A stretch of 64,000 bases of DNA from an uncultured Brachyspira sp. (GTDB lineage: Bacteria > Spirochaetota > Brachyspiria > Brachyspirales > Brachyspiraceae): NCBI RefSeq assembly GCF_910578695.1, contig NZ_CAJTQJ010000001.1, positions 95,856 to 159,855 of the forward strand, written 5' to 3'. Position 1 is the first letter of the stretch. Every line of letters begins with the position of its first letter. The notes under the pieces are model-generated. The model was given only the letters and a program-made list of their open reading frames with translations. It had not been told where the DNA came from and made no database searches. Of the stretch, positions 9,661-19,134 are shown piece by piece. Made by a program: the position numbers and the translations under genes.

Positions 9661-12153
9661 TTATAAAATTTTTACAAGCAAATCAAAAACCGATTCATCT
9701 ATATAAGAAGCTGTTTTAATATCTTCTATTGACATATCTGACATATCAAAATTTACAAGCAATTTATTTTCATCTGCATTATACATATATAATATAGTTT
9801 TAGATAAATTTTCTATTTCTATAGGACTTAAATTTGTAAATGCATATCTAAAATTCGGCAAAATTTCTATAAATTTGTCTTCATCTAATTTTTTTATAAT
9901 ATTATCAATACTTTTTATAATACTGTCATTAATAAATAATATATCCCTAGCCGCCAAAAGTATGCCATTTAAAAAATATGAAGCATCTTCGCTGTCTGAG
10001 GATTCTAAAAAACTTGATACTATATGAGAAAACTCATCACCGCTTAATCTTCCTGATTTATATTTAATAGAAAGACAAACGGCATATATATGAGAGCTTC
10101 CGAATGTATTATCAAGCATTGAATCTATTTTATCATTAAATATGTCTATATCGCAGAAGCTTGGATTTTCTAATGTAAATGAATATAAGTTCTTTATATA
10201 ATGAGAATTTTTTAATGCTTCTTTTTCATCTAAATTTTTCATAGATTCCATATTAACAACAGCAAGTATAAATGTATGCTTAGACAGTGATTCAACTGCA
10301 GGCATAATATCATAATTATCAAATAAAGATTTTCTTTCTTTAGATAAATTATCATTGATAGCCTCCATATTAGTTAAATATGATAAATTATTTAAGCATA
10401 AACATAAACTTACAAAATCATTGTCATTTAATATAATTTCTTCTATTCTTTTATAATTATCTATAAAAAAACTATAAATACCCATAACATTAGCTTCTAT
10501 CATTAGTTTTGAAACTTCATTAGAATCTATATTATTTATAAGTCTGTCGGCTATAATATTTCCTGCAAGCTCTTCTATAGTTACTCCGTAAACAGATTTA
10601 TCTATCAAAGAAGATTCAACTGATGCTTTATATTCATATTTCCAAACTTCGCGTGCTAAGTTCTTATTAATTTTATTCACATAATCAGGTCCTTTTTCTA
10701 ATTTACAGAAATCTGCATCTAAAAAAAGCATCTTATGAAAAAATTTACTCTTTTCAAAATGATTTTTATCCTTTATTATATCAAGTACAGATTCTATTTC
10801 CTGTTTCTTATCAATTTTTATTTTATATTCCCTGCATTTATTTCTAAAATCTATTACAACAGGAGGAACAATACTTTTTGAAGATACCTTTCCGTTTGCA
10901 ATACCTGAAAGAAGCCTCATCATCAAATCAAGATTATTTGTATTTTCAAAATATATATCGCCTTTAACGAATGCACTTTTAGCGGCATCTATAAGTTCAT
11001 AAACACCTGCAGATTTTTTTTTACGAAGCTTAGCAAGATTAACAGCCATATAATAAGCATTAATGCAGTCTGGTATGCTTACATTATGATTATGTCTGTC
11101 TATATTTGAAGCTTTTATTATAAATGACATAACTACATTTAAAAAAGTATTGCCTATATCATTATTTTTATCTTCATATTTTTCGAGCTCTCTGTAAACA
11201 AAATCATAAAAGGCTGGAAACTCTATGCCTGCCTGATATCCTTTTCTTTTGTCTGCCTCTTCAAATGAATAAGGTATTAAATAGCTTGAAGTATTTGAAG
11301 CAATATATTTTTTTAAACTCTTATATTTTTTATCTAATATTTTATTATTTTTTTCATTTTCTTTTAATTTATCTATTATGCCTTTAGTATGAAAACTTCC
11401 TGTAACTGCTAAAACTCTGCTGTACTTATTTAATGCTTCATAAATATTTTTAGCCATTACATATTCTCTGTTTCTAGTTTCAAAATCTTCATCTTCTATC
11501 AAACGCATATAATAGCCCAAAGCATAAACACTTCTTATAAAATCTTTAGTTTCTTTAGATATTCCGTTTATTTCAAAATCTCTCTCCCAAAGCTCAGAAA
11601 AAGTTCTAAGCCCTGACTTATTTGTAAGCTCAACTGTATATGCATTAATATTAAATTTATTATCATCATTATCATATATTGATATCAGTCTGTTTTTAGA
11701 TGTTTCTTTATTATTATCTGTATCATCTGTATTATCATTATCTATATCATTTATTTCATCAGATATTGAATTTTCTATCATAAAAGCATAAGGCATATCT
11801 ATAAAACTGCAGTGTATATTATTTTTTAGAGATTCTTTTATAGCGGTAAATTCAGGGGAATAATTCAAAAAAGGATAATAGCATCTATATTTAGAATTAT
11901 TATTATCAATATAATTTGAATAAATACAAAAAGGGGCTTTAGTATCTTCTTCTATCATATATTTCATCAAATTATTACAGTCGCTCGGACCTTCTATAAG
12001 TACAGCATCAGGCTTAAAATCATCAAAAACTTTTTTTAAATGATAAGAGCATGCAGGAGAATGGTGTCTTATAGGAAAAAATATTATATTTTCTTTTATG
12101 CTTTCAGAAAAATGTTCTTCAAAATTATTATTATCTTTATTTGTTTTTTTCAT
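9661..12153 (-). CDS. DUF5682 family protein (YehM-like)
   Basis: An 830-residue cytoplasmic protein of the DUF5682 family, function unknown. The diagnostic N-terminus reads FFPIRHHSPACSYHLKK near residue 25, followed by DAVLIEGPSDCN near 50. It resembles TraB/ChaN-like folds in the first third (AVTGSFHTKGI near 255), followed by a large helical region. In many bacteria this family is encoded beside a MoxR ATPase, a SWIM protein, a VWA protein and often a DUF4132 protein. Here the SWIM protein is the second gene to the right, with an aminotransferase in between; the MoxR and DUF4132 homologues are 28-35 kb away. The start is preceded by AAAGAGAA. Family assignment is good; function is unknown. 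Confidence 0.82.
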   Translation of the reverse strand: MKKTNKDNNNFEEHFSESIKENIIFFPIRHHSPACSYHLKKVFDDFKPDAVLIEGPSDCNNLMKYMIEEDTKAPFCIYSNYIDNNNSKYRCYYPFLNYSPEFTAIKESLKNNIHCSFIDMPYAFMIENSISDEINDIDNDNTDDTDNNKETSKNRLISIYDNDDNKFNINAYTVELTNKSGLRTFSELWERDFEINGISKETKDFIRSVYALGYYMRLIEDEDFETRNREYVMAKNIYEALNKYSRVLAVTGSFHTKGIIDKLKENEKNNKILDKKYKSLKKYIASNTSSYLIPYSFEEADKRKGYQAGIEFPAFYDFVYRELEKYEDKNNDIGNTFLNVVMSFIIKASNIDRHNHNVSIPDCINAYYMAVNLAKLRKKKSAGVYELIDAAKSAFVKGDIYFENTNNLDLMMRLLSGIANGKVSSKSIVPPVVIDFRNKCREYKIKIDKKQEIESVLDIIKDKNHFEKSKFFHKMLFLDADFCKLEKGPDYVNKINKNLAREVWKYEYKASVESSLIDKSVYGVTIEELAGNIIADRLINNIDSNEVSKLMIEANVMGIYSFFIDNYKRIEEIILNDNDFVSLCLCLNNLSYLTNMEAINDNLSKERKSLFDNYDIMPAVESLSKHTFILAVVNMESMKNLDEKEALKNSHYIKNLYSFTLENPSFCDIDIFNDKIDSMLDNTFGSSHIYAVCLSIKYKSGRLSGDEFSHIVSSFLESSDSEDASYFLNGILLAARDILFINDSIIKSIDNIIKKLDEDKFIEILPNFRYAFTNLSPIEIENLSKTILYMYNADENKLLVNFDMSDMSIEDIKTASYIDESVFDLLVKIL

Positions 12154-12505
12154 TATTTAGTTCTCTTTATAAATTAAATTTTTAATATATATAATTGTTC
12201 TTTTATAAATTTATTATTATTATTGGAATTACTTTTAAATTTTAAATAATCAAATTCTATTAAATCTATTTTCCAGATAATAATATATAAACATAATTTT
12301 TTACATTAGTATATTACTATAAAAACAGCATAATGCAATAACTACGAATTATATTAAAAATCTATATTTTAAAAAAAATTATATCAATTTTTTAATAATT
12401 ATAAATTGACAAATAAAATATATTTGATAGAATATAAAAATTATTATATATAATATTATTGTATATAATAATTTATTGTAATATTTATAATTACGGAGAA
12501 TCATT
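12154..12505. other. 352-base divergent spacer
   Basis: AT-rich spacer between the divergent DUF5682 and aminotransferase genes. A clear promoter for the rightward gene sits at 12406-12433. No repeat or short gene was found in the rest. Confidence 0.6.
12406..12433 (+). promoter_or_regulatory. Sigma-70-type promoter of the aminotransferase gene
   Basis: TTGACA (12406-12411), a 16-base spacer and TAGAAT (12428-12433). The expected transcript start near 12440 gives a leader of about 66 bases before the ATG at 12506. Confidence 0.7.
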
Positions 12506-13639
12506 ATGGAGCTTAATAAAAATATACTTAAAGTACCTTATTCGCTTATAAGAGAGCTTACAGAAAAAGCACAAAAAAAAGAAAATTCCATAATGCTTAC
12601 AATAGGAGAGCCTGATTTAAAGCCTCCTAAAGAACTTATTGAATACGGATGCGAATATGCTAAAACTCATACATTAGGATATACGCATTCGGGCGGAAGC
12701 GAACATATAAGAAAATTGGTAGCTAATCATTATAATAAATATTATAATTCAAATATAAATGCCGATAATGTTACTATGCATATAGGTTCTATGGAAGGTA
12801 TTTCTTCTATATTCAGAACAATTTTAAATATAGATGATGAGGTTATAGTACCTACTCCTTTTTTCTCACCTTATGAACAGTCTATTAACCTTTCTTATGG
12901 CAAAACTGTATTTATGGATACAAGAGATGATCATCTTGTAATAAAGCCTGAAGCTATAGAAAAAGTAATAACAAATAAAACTAAAGCTATACTTTTTAGT
13001 AATCCATGCAATCCTTCAGGATATATGCTGAAAAAAGATGAGATGGACGAGCTTGTAAAATATTTTGAGAAGAAAGATATATTTATAATAGCCGATGAAA
13101 TATATTCTGCTATATCATTTTATCCATTTACTTCTTTTGCTTCTTATCCTTCTATAAAAGATAAAGTTATAATTCTTAACGGCTTTTCAAAATCTCATTC
13201 TATGACAGGCTGGAGAATAGGATACAGTATATCTCCTGAATATGTGAGAAAATATTTAGTTAATTCAAGCTTTAATAATGTAGGAAGTATGGTAACGCTT
13301 TCATGTGCTATTGCAGAATATGCTTTAGAAAAATATCCTGTAATAGAAGAGTTCAGAGATATTTATAAAGAGAGGGCATTTTTCTTATCTAAAGAATTAA
13401 CTGATTTGGGTTTTGATGTTATAGAGCCTAGAGGTGCATTCTATTTATTTGTGGGATATGAAAAATTTTCAAAAGAACCTTCTTTAGATTTTGCTATGAG
13501 ATTATTAGATGAGACAGGCGTTGCAGTAGTGCCTGGCATTGCTTTCGGAAGCGAGAATTATTTTAGAATAGCCTTAACTCAGGATATACCTATATTAAAA
13601 GAAGCTGCTAAAAAGATTAGAGAATTTGTACATAAGTAA
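12506..13639 (+). CDS. PLP-dependent aminotransferase, class I/II
   Basis: A 377-residue fold-type I aminotransferase that transfers amino groups between an amino acid and a 2-oxo acid using PLP. Visible motifs are TIGEPDLKPP at the N-terminus, SNPCNPSGYML (cofactor ring contact) near 165, DEIYSAISF near 200 and the PLP-lysine motif NGFSKSHSMTGWRIGY near 225. The C-terminal arginine motif is YFRIALTQ. It most resembles the aspartate/aromatic subgroup Ib, but the substrate cannot be set from sequence. GGAG sits 8 bases ahead of the ATG. It is a monocistronic unit, convergent with the SWIM gene with only 22 bases between stop codons. Confidence 0.92.
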   Translation: MELNKNILKVPYSLIRELTEKAQKKENSIMLTIGEPDLKPPKELIEYGCEYAKTHTLGYTHSGGSEHIRKLVANHYNKYYNSNINADNVTMHIGSMEGISSIFRTILNIDDEVIVPTPFFSPYEQSINLSYGKTVFMDTRDDHLVIKPEAIEKVITNKTKAILFSNPCNPSGYMLKKDEMDELVKYFEKKDIFIIADEIYSAISFYPFTSFASYPSIKDKVIILNGFSKSHSMTGWRIGYSISPEYVRKYLVNSSFNNVGSMVTLSCAIAEYALEKYPVIEEFRDIYKERAFFLSKELTDLGFDVIEPRGAFYLFVGYEKFSKEPSLDFAMRLLDETGVAVVPGIAFGSENYFRIALTQDIPILKEAAKKIREFVHK

Positions 13640-13661
13640 ATTAAGCAGTATAAAATTTATA

Positions 13662-15392
13662 TTAATCTTCAAAAAATATATTTATAACAGCATTGATATT
13701 TATTATGCTTATAGGGCGTATATAATATTTATTTTTTTCAATAAGCATAAATCTGTCTTTATCAATATCAGAGTTTTTATAATCCATTATATATTTAATA
13801 CCATTTGAGTGAATATAATTATATTTTATATTTAAGGTTAATCTTTCCTCATTGCTTTCTTCAAAGTTATCAACTATATCAAAATAAAGCGTCTGTTCTA
13901 TTTTATTAAAATTAATATTATCTATTCTTTGAAATTTTGCTATAATAATTCTGCTTCTTTCATTTTTGCTAAAATAATTATAATGAAACTCAATATTTAT
14001 TATATCATCATAGCTTTTTGCAAATAATTCTTCATTATCTCTAGAATCTTTTATTTGTTTCAAGAAATTATAATCTATTTTTTTATTCATAAAAACAGAA
14101 GTAAATTTACTAGATGATATTCTTCCCTCATTATTTATTTTATAATTAACAAATTTAATTTCATACTTAGATACTTCTTCTATAGATACATTATTTTCAA
14201 AATGAATTTTTTTTGTATAATTGCTTTTAACATCATCATAAGAAGTTTTAGCATTATCATAAAATGTAGGCATAACATAAGAGAAAAATGATATTTTCTT
14301 AGTATTTAAATCATATAAATAAGAACTCACTCCTAAATATCCTGAAGAAGAAATCCAAGGATAAGCTCCAAGCCCTATTAATTCTGCTCTGCTTTTATTT
14401 ATATATTTGCCTCTAATCTCTCCTGTAAGTAATTTTACCATTTTATTATCATTTTCAAGTTTTGATTTCTCTATATATTTTATTGTATTATAAAGTCTTG
14501 AAAGTATAGCAAATGAAAATAATTTATTAAAAGATGCTTTTTTATTTAACATAGATTTAATACTTTCAGCAATACTTCTGAACATTTTAGCAATTTCAGG
14601 CATATTTTTTACTTGAAGTTTTATATTGAGCTGTTCTGCTATATCAAAATCATTTTCACTGCATGAATAAAATCCTTTTTCAAAAATATTTTCAATAAAC
14701 TCTTTTGAAAATTTTAATATATTTTCATCTATCTCCTTATCATCTTCTATTATCTCTTCTAAAGTTCCATACATTTTTTTATATTTTAAAATAGCTATTA
14801 TCTTATGAGAACATAATAAAGGATCTTTGCAATAGCATACAGAGTTTTTTATACTGTCTTTTTTTGGAAAATAAATATTGATATTTTCTTCAGGTATGAT
14901 AATTTCAAGCATTTCATCTTCTTTTATAAGCACTTCAATATCTTCATAAAATCTATCCAAAGCATATTCAAAATTTCTTTTTGTACTGAGTTTTTTTATA
15001 TCATCATAAGTAATATTTTTTACTTCATCAAAATTATTATCTTTCTCTGATTCATTATCAGCTTTATCATTATCTTTTTTATCCGATGCCGAACTTTCTA
15101 TATTTTTTATATATAAAAGCGACATTATAATATGCTTGCAAATATCCTTTGAAGGACAGGAGCATTTACTTGATTTTATATCTTCATCATTAAGTATTAC
15201 TTCTATTTTTTCGCCTGCCTCTATTATTACTTTTATTTTTCCGTCAGTCTCTTCTAGTTTTATTTTTTCAGGAGTATTATTTATAATATTATCAATATCT
15301 TTTACAGAACGGTTATATATTCCTTTATTTGTTAATGTAAGAAGAAAACTTTCATTTATGTATTGTTTTAAATTATTAATTTTTTCAGTCAT
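13662..15392 (-). CDS. Protein with two SWIM-type zinc fingers (YehQ-like)
   Basis: A 576-residue cytoplasmic protein. The first SWIM finger is Cys77-x-Cys79...Cys85-x-His87 (CSCPSKDICKH). A second CxC...CxH motif sits at Cys186, Cys188, Cys194 and His196 (CYCKDPLLCSH), so the protein appears to carry two SWIM modules in its first 200 residues, joined by an acidic linker. SWIM domains bind zinc and mediate DNA or protein contacts. The C-terminal two thirds have no motif that I recognise. SWIM proteins of this size are often encoded with MoxR, DUF5682 and VWA genes, and the DUF5682 gene is 1.5 kb away here. AGGA precedes the start. Confidence 0.82.
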   Translation of the reverse strand: MTEKINNLKQYINESFLLTLTNKGIYNRSVKDIDNIINNTPEKIKLEETDGKIKVIIEAGEKIEVILNDEDIKSSKCSCPSKDICKHIIMSLLYIKNIESSASDKKDNDKADNESEKDNNFDEVKNITYDDIKKLSTKRNFEYALDRFYEDIEVLIKEDEMLEIIIPEENINIYFPKKDSIKNSVCYCKDPLLCSHKIIAILKYKKMYGTLEEIIEDDKEIDENILKFSKEFIENIFEKGFYSCSENDFDIAEQLNIKLQVKNMPEIAKMFRSIAESIKSMLNKKASFNKLFSFAILSRLYNTIKYIEKSKLENDNKMVKLLTGEIRGKYINKSRAELIGLGAYPWISSSGYLGVSSYLYDLNTKKISFFSYVMPTFYDNAKTSYDDVKSNYTKKIHFENNVSIEEVSKYEIKFVNYKINNEGRISSSKFTSVFMNKKIDYNFLKQIKDSRDNEELFAKSYDDIINIEFHYNYFSKNERSRIIIAKFQRIDNINFNKIEQTLYFDIVDNFEESNEERLTLNIKYNYIHSNGIKYIMDYKNSDIDKDRFMLIEKNKYYIRPISIININAVINIFFED

Positions 15393-15450
15393 TATAAATC
15401 CTATATGAAATTTTCATTTAAACATTGTACTTAAGAAATTAATTAAATCA

Positions 15451-15633
15451 TTAAGATAAAACTATATCACTCCTATACATATTGCAATATAAATATAATG
15501 CCTCTAAAAGATTGCTTTTTCCTACACTGTTTTTGCCGAATATTAAATTAAATCTTTTAAAACTATCAATAGAAAATTCTTTGAAGCATTTAAAATTGCT
15601 TATACTAATATTTGGTATTTGTATATCATTCAT
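15451..15633 (-). pseudogene. Truncated AAA/OLD-type ATPase (N-terminal remnant)
   Basis: Sixty codons encode the start of an SMC/OLD-like ATPase: ISNFKCFKEF near residue 11, then a complete Walker A, FGKNSVGKSNLLEALYL, near residue 32. The frame ends at a stop shortly afterwards, whereas such ATPases normally run 350-650 residues with Walker B and signature motifs. Nothing recognisable follows before the SWIM gene. It is therefore the 5' end of a deleted gene, although a short translated product is possible because a good promoter remains upstream. Confidence 0.7.
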
Positions 15634-15693
15634 AATTTTTATTCCGTTTTTAATATAATATTTATTTTGTTTTTAATATAATAATAGTAAAAA

Positions 15694-15722
15694 ATAATAT
15701 ACTAAAATCAATATATTGTCAA
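15694..15722 (-). promoter_or_regulatory. Sigma-70-type promoter ahead of the truncated ATPase
   Basis: On the minus strand, TTGACA (15722-15717), a 17-base spacer and TATTAT (15699-15694). It may also serve the SWIM gene downstream. Confidence 0.6.
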
Positions 15723-15744
15723 AATGAAAAAATAATGCAAATAA

Positions 15745-15770
15745 AAAGAGCATGCATAAACATACTCTTT
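15745..15770 (-). terminator. Rho-independent terminator after secF
   Basis: Arms 15745-15754 and 15761-15770 pair over 10 bases (one G-U on the minus-strand RNA) around a 6-base loop. A T-rich tract follows on the minus strand. It lies 24 bases past the secF stop. Confidence 0.75.
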
Positions 15771-15793
15771 AGAAATTTCTATATTTATAATTT

Positions 15794-16726
15794 TCAGTCT
15801 TTTTTAGTTTTCATAAATAATATTAAAAGCCCGCTTGCTATAAAGTTGCTTGCATAAGTACCTACAATAACACCGCAGAAGAATGTAAATGCAAAATCAT
15901 AAAGTATAAATCCGCCCCATATCATTATGGCAAGAGCAGCTAAAAGCGTAGATATACTAGTAATAACGGTTCTTCCTACAACATTATTTAAGCTGATATT
16001 AACAATCTCTTTAAATGGTTTTTTTGAATCAGCATTTTCTCTTATTCTGTCAAATACAACGATTATATCATTAATCGTATATCCTATTAAAGTAAGCATT
16101 GATGATAAAACAAGTACAGAAAACTCTTTATTTAAGAATAAAAGTATGCCGAATACTATAACTACATTATGTATCAATGTGATTATAGCAGGAAATGCAT
16201 ATCTGTAATTGAATCTTATAGTAATATAAATCATAATTATAACCCAAGAAACAATTATCAGTATAAAAGCCAATTTCAAATTATCAGCAGAAATTACGCC
16301 GCTTATAATATTGCTTCCAATAAGAGTAACTTTTTGCTGAGTATATTTATCATAAAGTATCTTCATAGCTCTGTCGGATTCTTCATTAGAGCCTTTGAAT
16401 CTAAGCAGAAAAGCATTAATATTATCTTCGCCTTCCAATTCCTGTATATTAACAGTTTCATCTCCGAAATTACTGTATAATGTTCTTATATCTGCAATAT
16501 TTATAACTTCAGGATTATCTATCTTTACTTTTAACTCTACACCGCCTGCAAAATCAATGCCCATATTAAAACTGTTAGTACTTATCTTATTTATAAATAA
16601 ACATATAGAAGCTATAAATAGTATAGAAGATATAACAGCTGCAATAGGCATAAATTTAACAAATGGTATTTTATTTTTTGTTAAATCATTATTTTCTTTT
16701 TTAATATTTTCACTCATTTTATGCAA
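15794..16726 (-). CDS. secF: Protein translocase subunit SecF
   Basis: SecF partners with SecD to use the proton motive force to pull secreted proteins across the inner membrane after SecYEG. The 310-residue protein has six membrane segments: one near 25-45, and five in the C-terminal half. The family signature FNMGIDFAGGVEL is at residue 52, and the TM4-region motif TLIGYTINDIIVVFDRIREN is present around residue 215. It is the last gene of yajC-secD-secF, starting 8 bases after secD ends, and a terminator follows. Confidence 0.96.
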   Translation of the reverse strand: MHKMSENIKKENNDLTKNKIPFVKFMPIAAVISSILFIASICLFINKISTNSFNMGIDFAGGVELKVKIDNPEVINIADIRTLYSNFGDETVNIQELEGEDNINAFLLRFKGSNEESDRAMKILYDKYTQQKVTLIGSNIISGVISADNLKLAFILIIVSWVIIMIYITIRFNYRYAFPAIITLIHNVVIVFGILLFLNKEFSVLVLSSMLTLIGYTINDIIVVFDRIRENADSKKPFKEIVNISLNNVVGRTVITSISTLLAALAIMIWGGFILYDFAFTFFCGVIVGTYASNFIASGLLILFMKTKKD

Positions 16727-16734
16727 TCCTTATA

Positions 16735-18246
16735 TTATATAAAAAAGAACCCTGCTTTTTTAACTATTTTAGTTCTTATAAGTTCTTCATAAATATATCT
16801 GGTAATGAAAACAGCCGTAAATAGGTTTATCAAAATACCAAAAAACAAAGTAATAGCAAAGCCTTGTACAGGACCGCTTCCAAATATCCATAATATCAAA
16901 GCTACTATAATGGTAGTAATATTAGAGTCAAATATTGTGGCAAATGCCCTGTCATAACCTGATATAATAGCATCAGCAGCATTAGATTTTATTTTTAATT
17001 CATCTTTTATACGCTCGAAAATGATAACATTAGCATCAACAGCCATACCTATAGTAAGAATAAGTCCTGCTATGCCGGGCAAAGTTAAAGTAAATCTTAA
17101 AGGAGATAATACTGCTATAATAAGTACAATATTTACAAGCATAGCAATGGAAGCTAAAACTCCTGAAACTCTGTATACCAAAATCATAAATAAAGCTACC
17201 AAAACAGCAGCCATAAGCAAAGCAGAAGCTCCAGACTTAACAGAGTCAGCACCTATAGACTGACCTACAACCTCTTCTTCTACTATACTTACATTAATAG
17301 GCAAAGCACCTTCTTTCAATATTCTAGCCAAATCCTGAGCTTCCTCTAAATTAAATCTTCCTGTAATAACTCCCCTTCCGCCTCTAATTTCATCATTAAT
17401 ATTAGGGGCACTTATAACTTTATCATCTAAAACTATAGCAAGCATTCTATTTCTGTTTTGTGCAGTAACCTCAGCAAATTGAAGAGCACCGTCATTATTA
17501 AGCTCAAACTCTACAGTAACTTCTCCGAATTGTCCTCCTCCTACCTGTGCATTAATCAAAGCATTTCCCTCAAGAGAAGGTTCTTTATTAACTATAACAG
17601 GAGCACCTCTTATTCTTCTTCCGAAATCATCTTTTTCACTGTAGAAATAAAGCTGTTTTCCATATTCAGGCACTTTAGCTGTATTAGTAAAAACTCCCAT
17701 AAGCATATCATTAGTAGTTAAAGAAGCTGTAGCCTGTTCATCAACTAAATTAAATGTTAAAGCTCCCTGACTTAATACCACATTTTTTATTCTGTCAGGA
17801 TCTCTTGCACCGGGAAGCTCAATTACCACTCTGTCATCGCCCTGCTTTCTTATACCAACTTCGCTTACTCCGAACTGATCTATTCTGCCTCTAAGTCTTG
17901 ATATAAGTCTTTCCATAGCATCATTTTTCTCTTCTGCACTAAGAGATGCAGCATTTCTCTCAAGTCTGTCTGCATATTCTTCAAAATCAGCCTGAAGCAC
18001 TATTCTTATGCCGCCTTGCAAGTCCAATCCCATATTTACAGATTCTCCTCTTAAGCGTTTAAGAGATTGTATATTATCTATTTGTTCTTTAGTATATCCT
18101 CTAGCTATCATCTCATCTAAAGATAAATTACTTTCCTCTTTTTTATCTTCAGGAGTAAAAAAATACCATCTTACTGTAGGAGTAATAAACCAAGCCATTA
18201 CGCCAAGCCCTATAATAATGAATGCTAATCTTAAATTATGACTCAT
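16735..18246 (-). CDS. secD: Protein translocase subunit SecD
   Basis: SecD is the larger half of the SecDF motor. The 503-residue protein has an N-terminal membrane segment, a periplasmic P1 region with VNMGLDLQGGIRIVL near 72, and five C-terminal membrane segments containing GLILTIGMAVDANVIIFERIKDE near 390, where the conserved aspartate of the proton path lies. The order yajC-secD-secF on one strand and the small gaps show an operon. The periplasmic domain carries the usual VVIELPGARDPDRI motif. Confidence 0.96.
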   Translation of the reverse strand: MSHNLRLAFIIIGLGVMAWFITPTVRWYFFTPEDKKEESNLSLDEMIARGYTKEQIDNIQSLKRLRGESVNMGLDLQGGIRIVLQADFEEYADRLERNAASLSAEEKNDAMERLISRLRGRIDQFGVSEVGIRKQGDDRVVIELPGARDPDRIKNVVLSQGALTFNLVDEQATASLTTNDMLMGVFTNTAKVPEYGKQLYFYSEKDDFGRRIRGAPVIVNKEPSLEGNALINAQVGGGQFGEVTVEFELNNDGALQFAEVTAQNRNRMLAIVLDDKVISAPNINDEIRGGRGVITGRFNLEEAQDLARILKEGALPINVSIVEEEVVGQSIGADSVKSGASALLMAAVLVALFMILVYRVSGVLASIAMLVNIVLIIAVLSPLRFTLTLPGIAGLILTIGMAVDANVIIFERIKDELKIKSNAADAIISGYDRAFATIFDSNITTIIVALILWIFGSGPVQGFAITLFFGILINLFTAVFITRYIYEELIRTKIVKKAGFFFI

Positions 18247-18287
18247 ATATATTATCCTGTTATTTATTAATTCTTAAATGAAAATCA

Positions 18288-18716
18288 TTACTTTTTATCT
18301 TCTGACTGAGCTTTCTCTAAATCTTCTTTTATCTGATTTTTATCCTCTATAGCTTTTTTATCATCTTTTTTCTTTTCTTCTTTTTTAGGCGGATTTAACA
18401 TCTCTTCTGTAACAACTGCTGATATAGAAGATTTTATTATTTCCATTTTAGTATTTTCGCCGACTTTAACTACTGCAACTCTTCCCCCTTCCTTATCAGA
18501 AACATACTCAGCTATTATTCCGCCTGATACTACTATTTTATCGCCTTTCTTTAAATCAGCTATACTTTGAGCAAGTTTTTTCTGCTGCTGCTTTTGCGGT
18601 CTTATTAATAAAAAATAAAATATAGCAAATATTGCAATCATCATACCTATTGAAGCTATTGGGCTTCCTGCTGCCTGATTTTGAGCTCCTTGTGCATATA
18701 ATGTAGCTGTGAACAT
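18288..18716 (-). CDS. yajC: Preprotein translocase accessory subunit YajC
   Basis: A small single-span inner-membrane protein that associates with SecDF. The 142 residues include one membrane segment (about 20-40) followed by the signature FLLIRPQKQQQKK and a KGDKIVVSGGI segment. The C-terminal 35 residues are a highly charged Lys/Glu/Asp tail, longer than in many homologues. It is the first gene of the yajC-secD-secF operon. Confidence 0.94.
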   Translation of the reverse strand: MFTATLYAQGAQNQAAGSPIASIGMMIAIFAIFYFLLIRPQKQQQKKLAQSIADLKKGDKIVVSGGIIAEYVSDKEGGRVAVVKVGENTKMEIIKSSISAVVTEEMLNPPKKEEKKKDDKKAIEDKNQIKEDLEKAQSEDKK

Positions 18717-18761
18717 TCTTTAATTACCTCTTGATTTTTTTAATTTTTTTGATATTATAAC

Positions 18762-18790
18762 ATATTATCAATAATTTATACTTATGTCAA
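18762..18790 (-). promoter_or_regulatory. Sigma-70-type promoter of yajC-secD-secF
   Basis: On the minus strand, TTGACA (18790-18785), a 17-base spacer and TAATAT (18767-18762), about 46 bases ahead of the yajC start. Confidence 0.65.
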
Positions 18791-19015
18791 TATTTTTTCT
18801 AATATATTTGCAAGTATAAAAACAAATCAAAATATAATATTAATGCACTACTTAATTTATATATAATTAATACTAATGAATATTAAAAAATATTTAATCT
18901 TTCTTTATTGTCAGTATTTATTATTAGTTCTATGCATTGCAGTTATCATAAAATTTTTATTATTTATAAATTTGTAAAAAATAATGTATTTAGAATTATT
19001 AGTTAAAAAAATAAT

Positions 19016-19057
19016 AAAACTAATGCATATTAGATACTATAAATATGCATTAGTTTT
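19016..19057 (-). terminator. Rho-independent terminator after the M30 peptidase gene
   Basis: A perfect 16-base-pair stem (19016-19031 with 19042-19057) around a 10-base loop. T-rich tracts flank it on both strands, so it could stop transcription in either direction, but the only gene reading into it is the peptidase gene. Confidence 0.8.
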
Positions 19058-19134
19058 TTATATTAATTATTTTTAGGAGTTATAAAAATAGCTGAAGATT
19101 CAAAAATTCATATTTATAACAATTTAATAAAAAT

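Larger units (their letters stand above)
18717..19134. other. 418-base spacer holding a promoter and a terminator
   Basis: Between yajC and the M30 peptidase gene, both on the minus strand. It contains the yajC promoter near 18762-18790 and the terminator of the peptidase gene at 19016-19057. No gene was seen in the remaining AT-rich sequence. Confidence 0.6.

Noticed and set aside
15927..16742. Three rightward open frames over secF
   Set aside because: All lie opposite the well-supported secF gene and mirror its hydrophobic composition.
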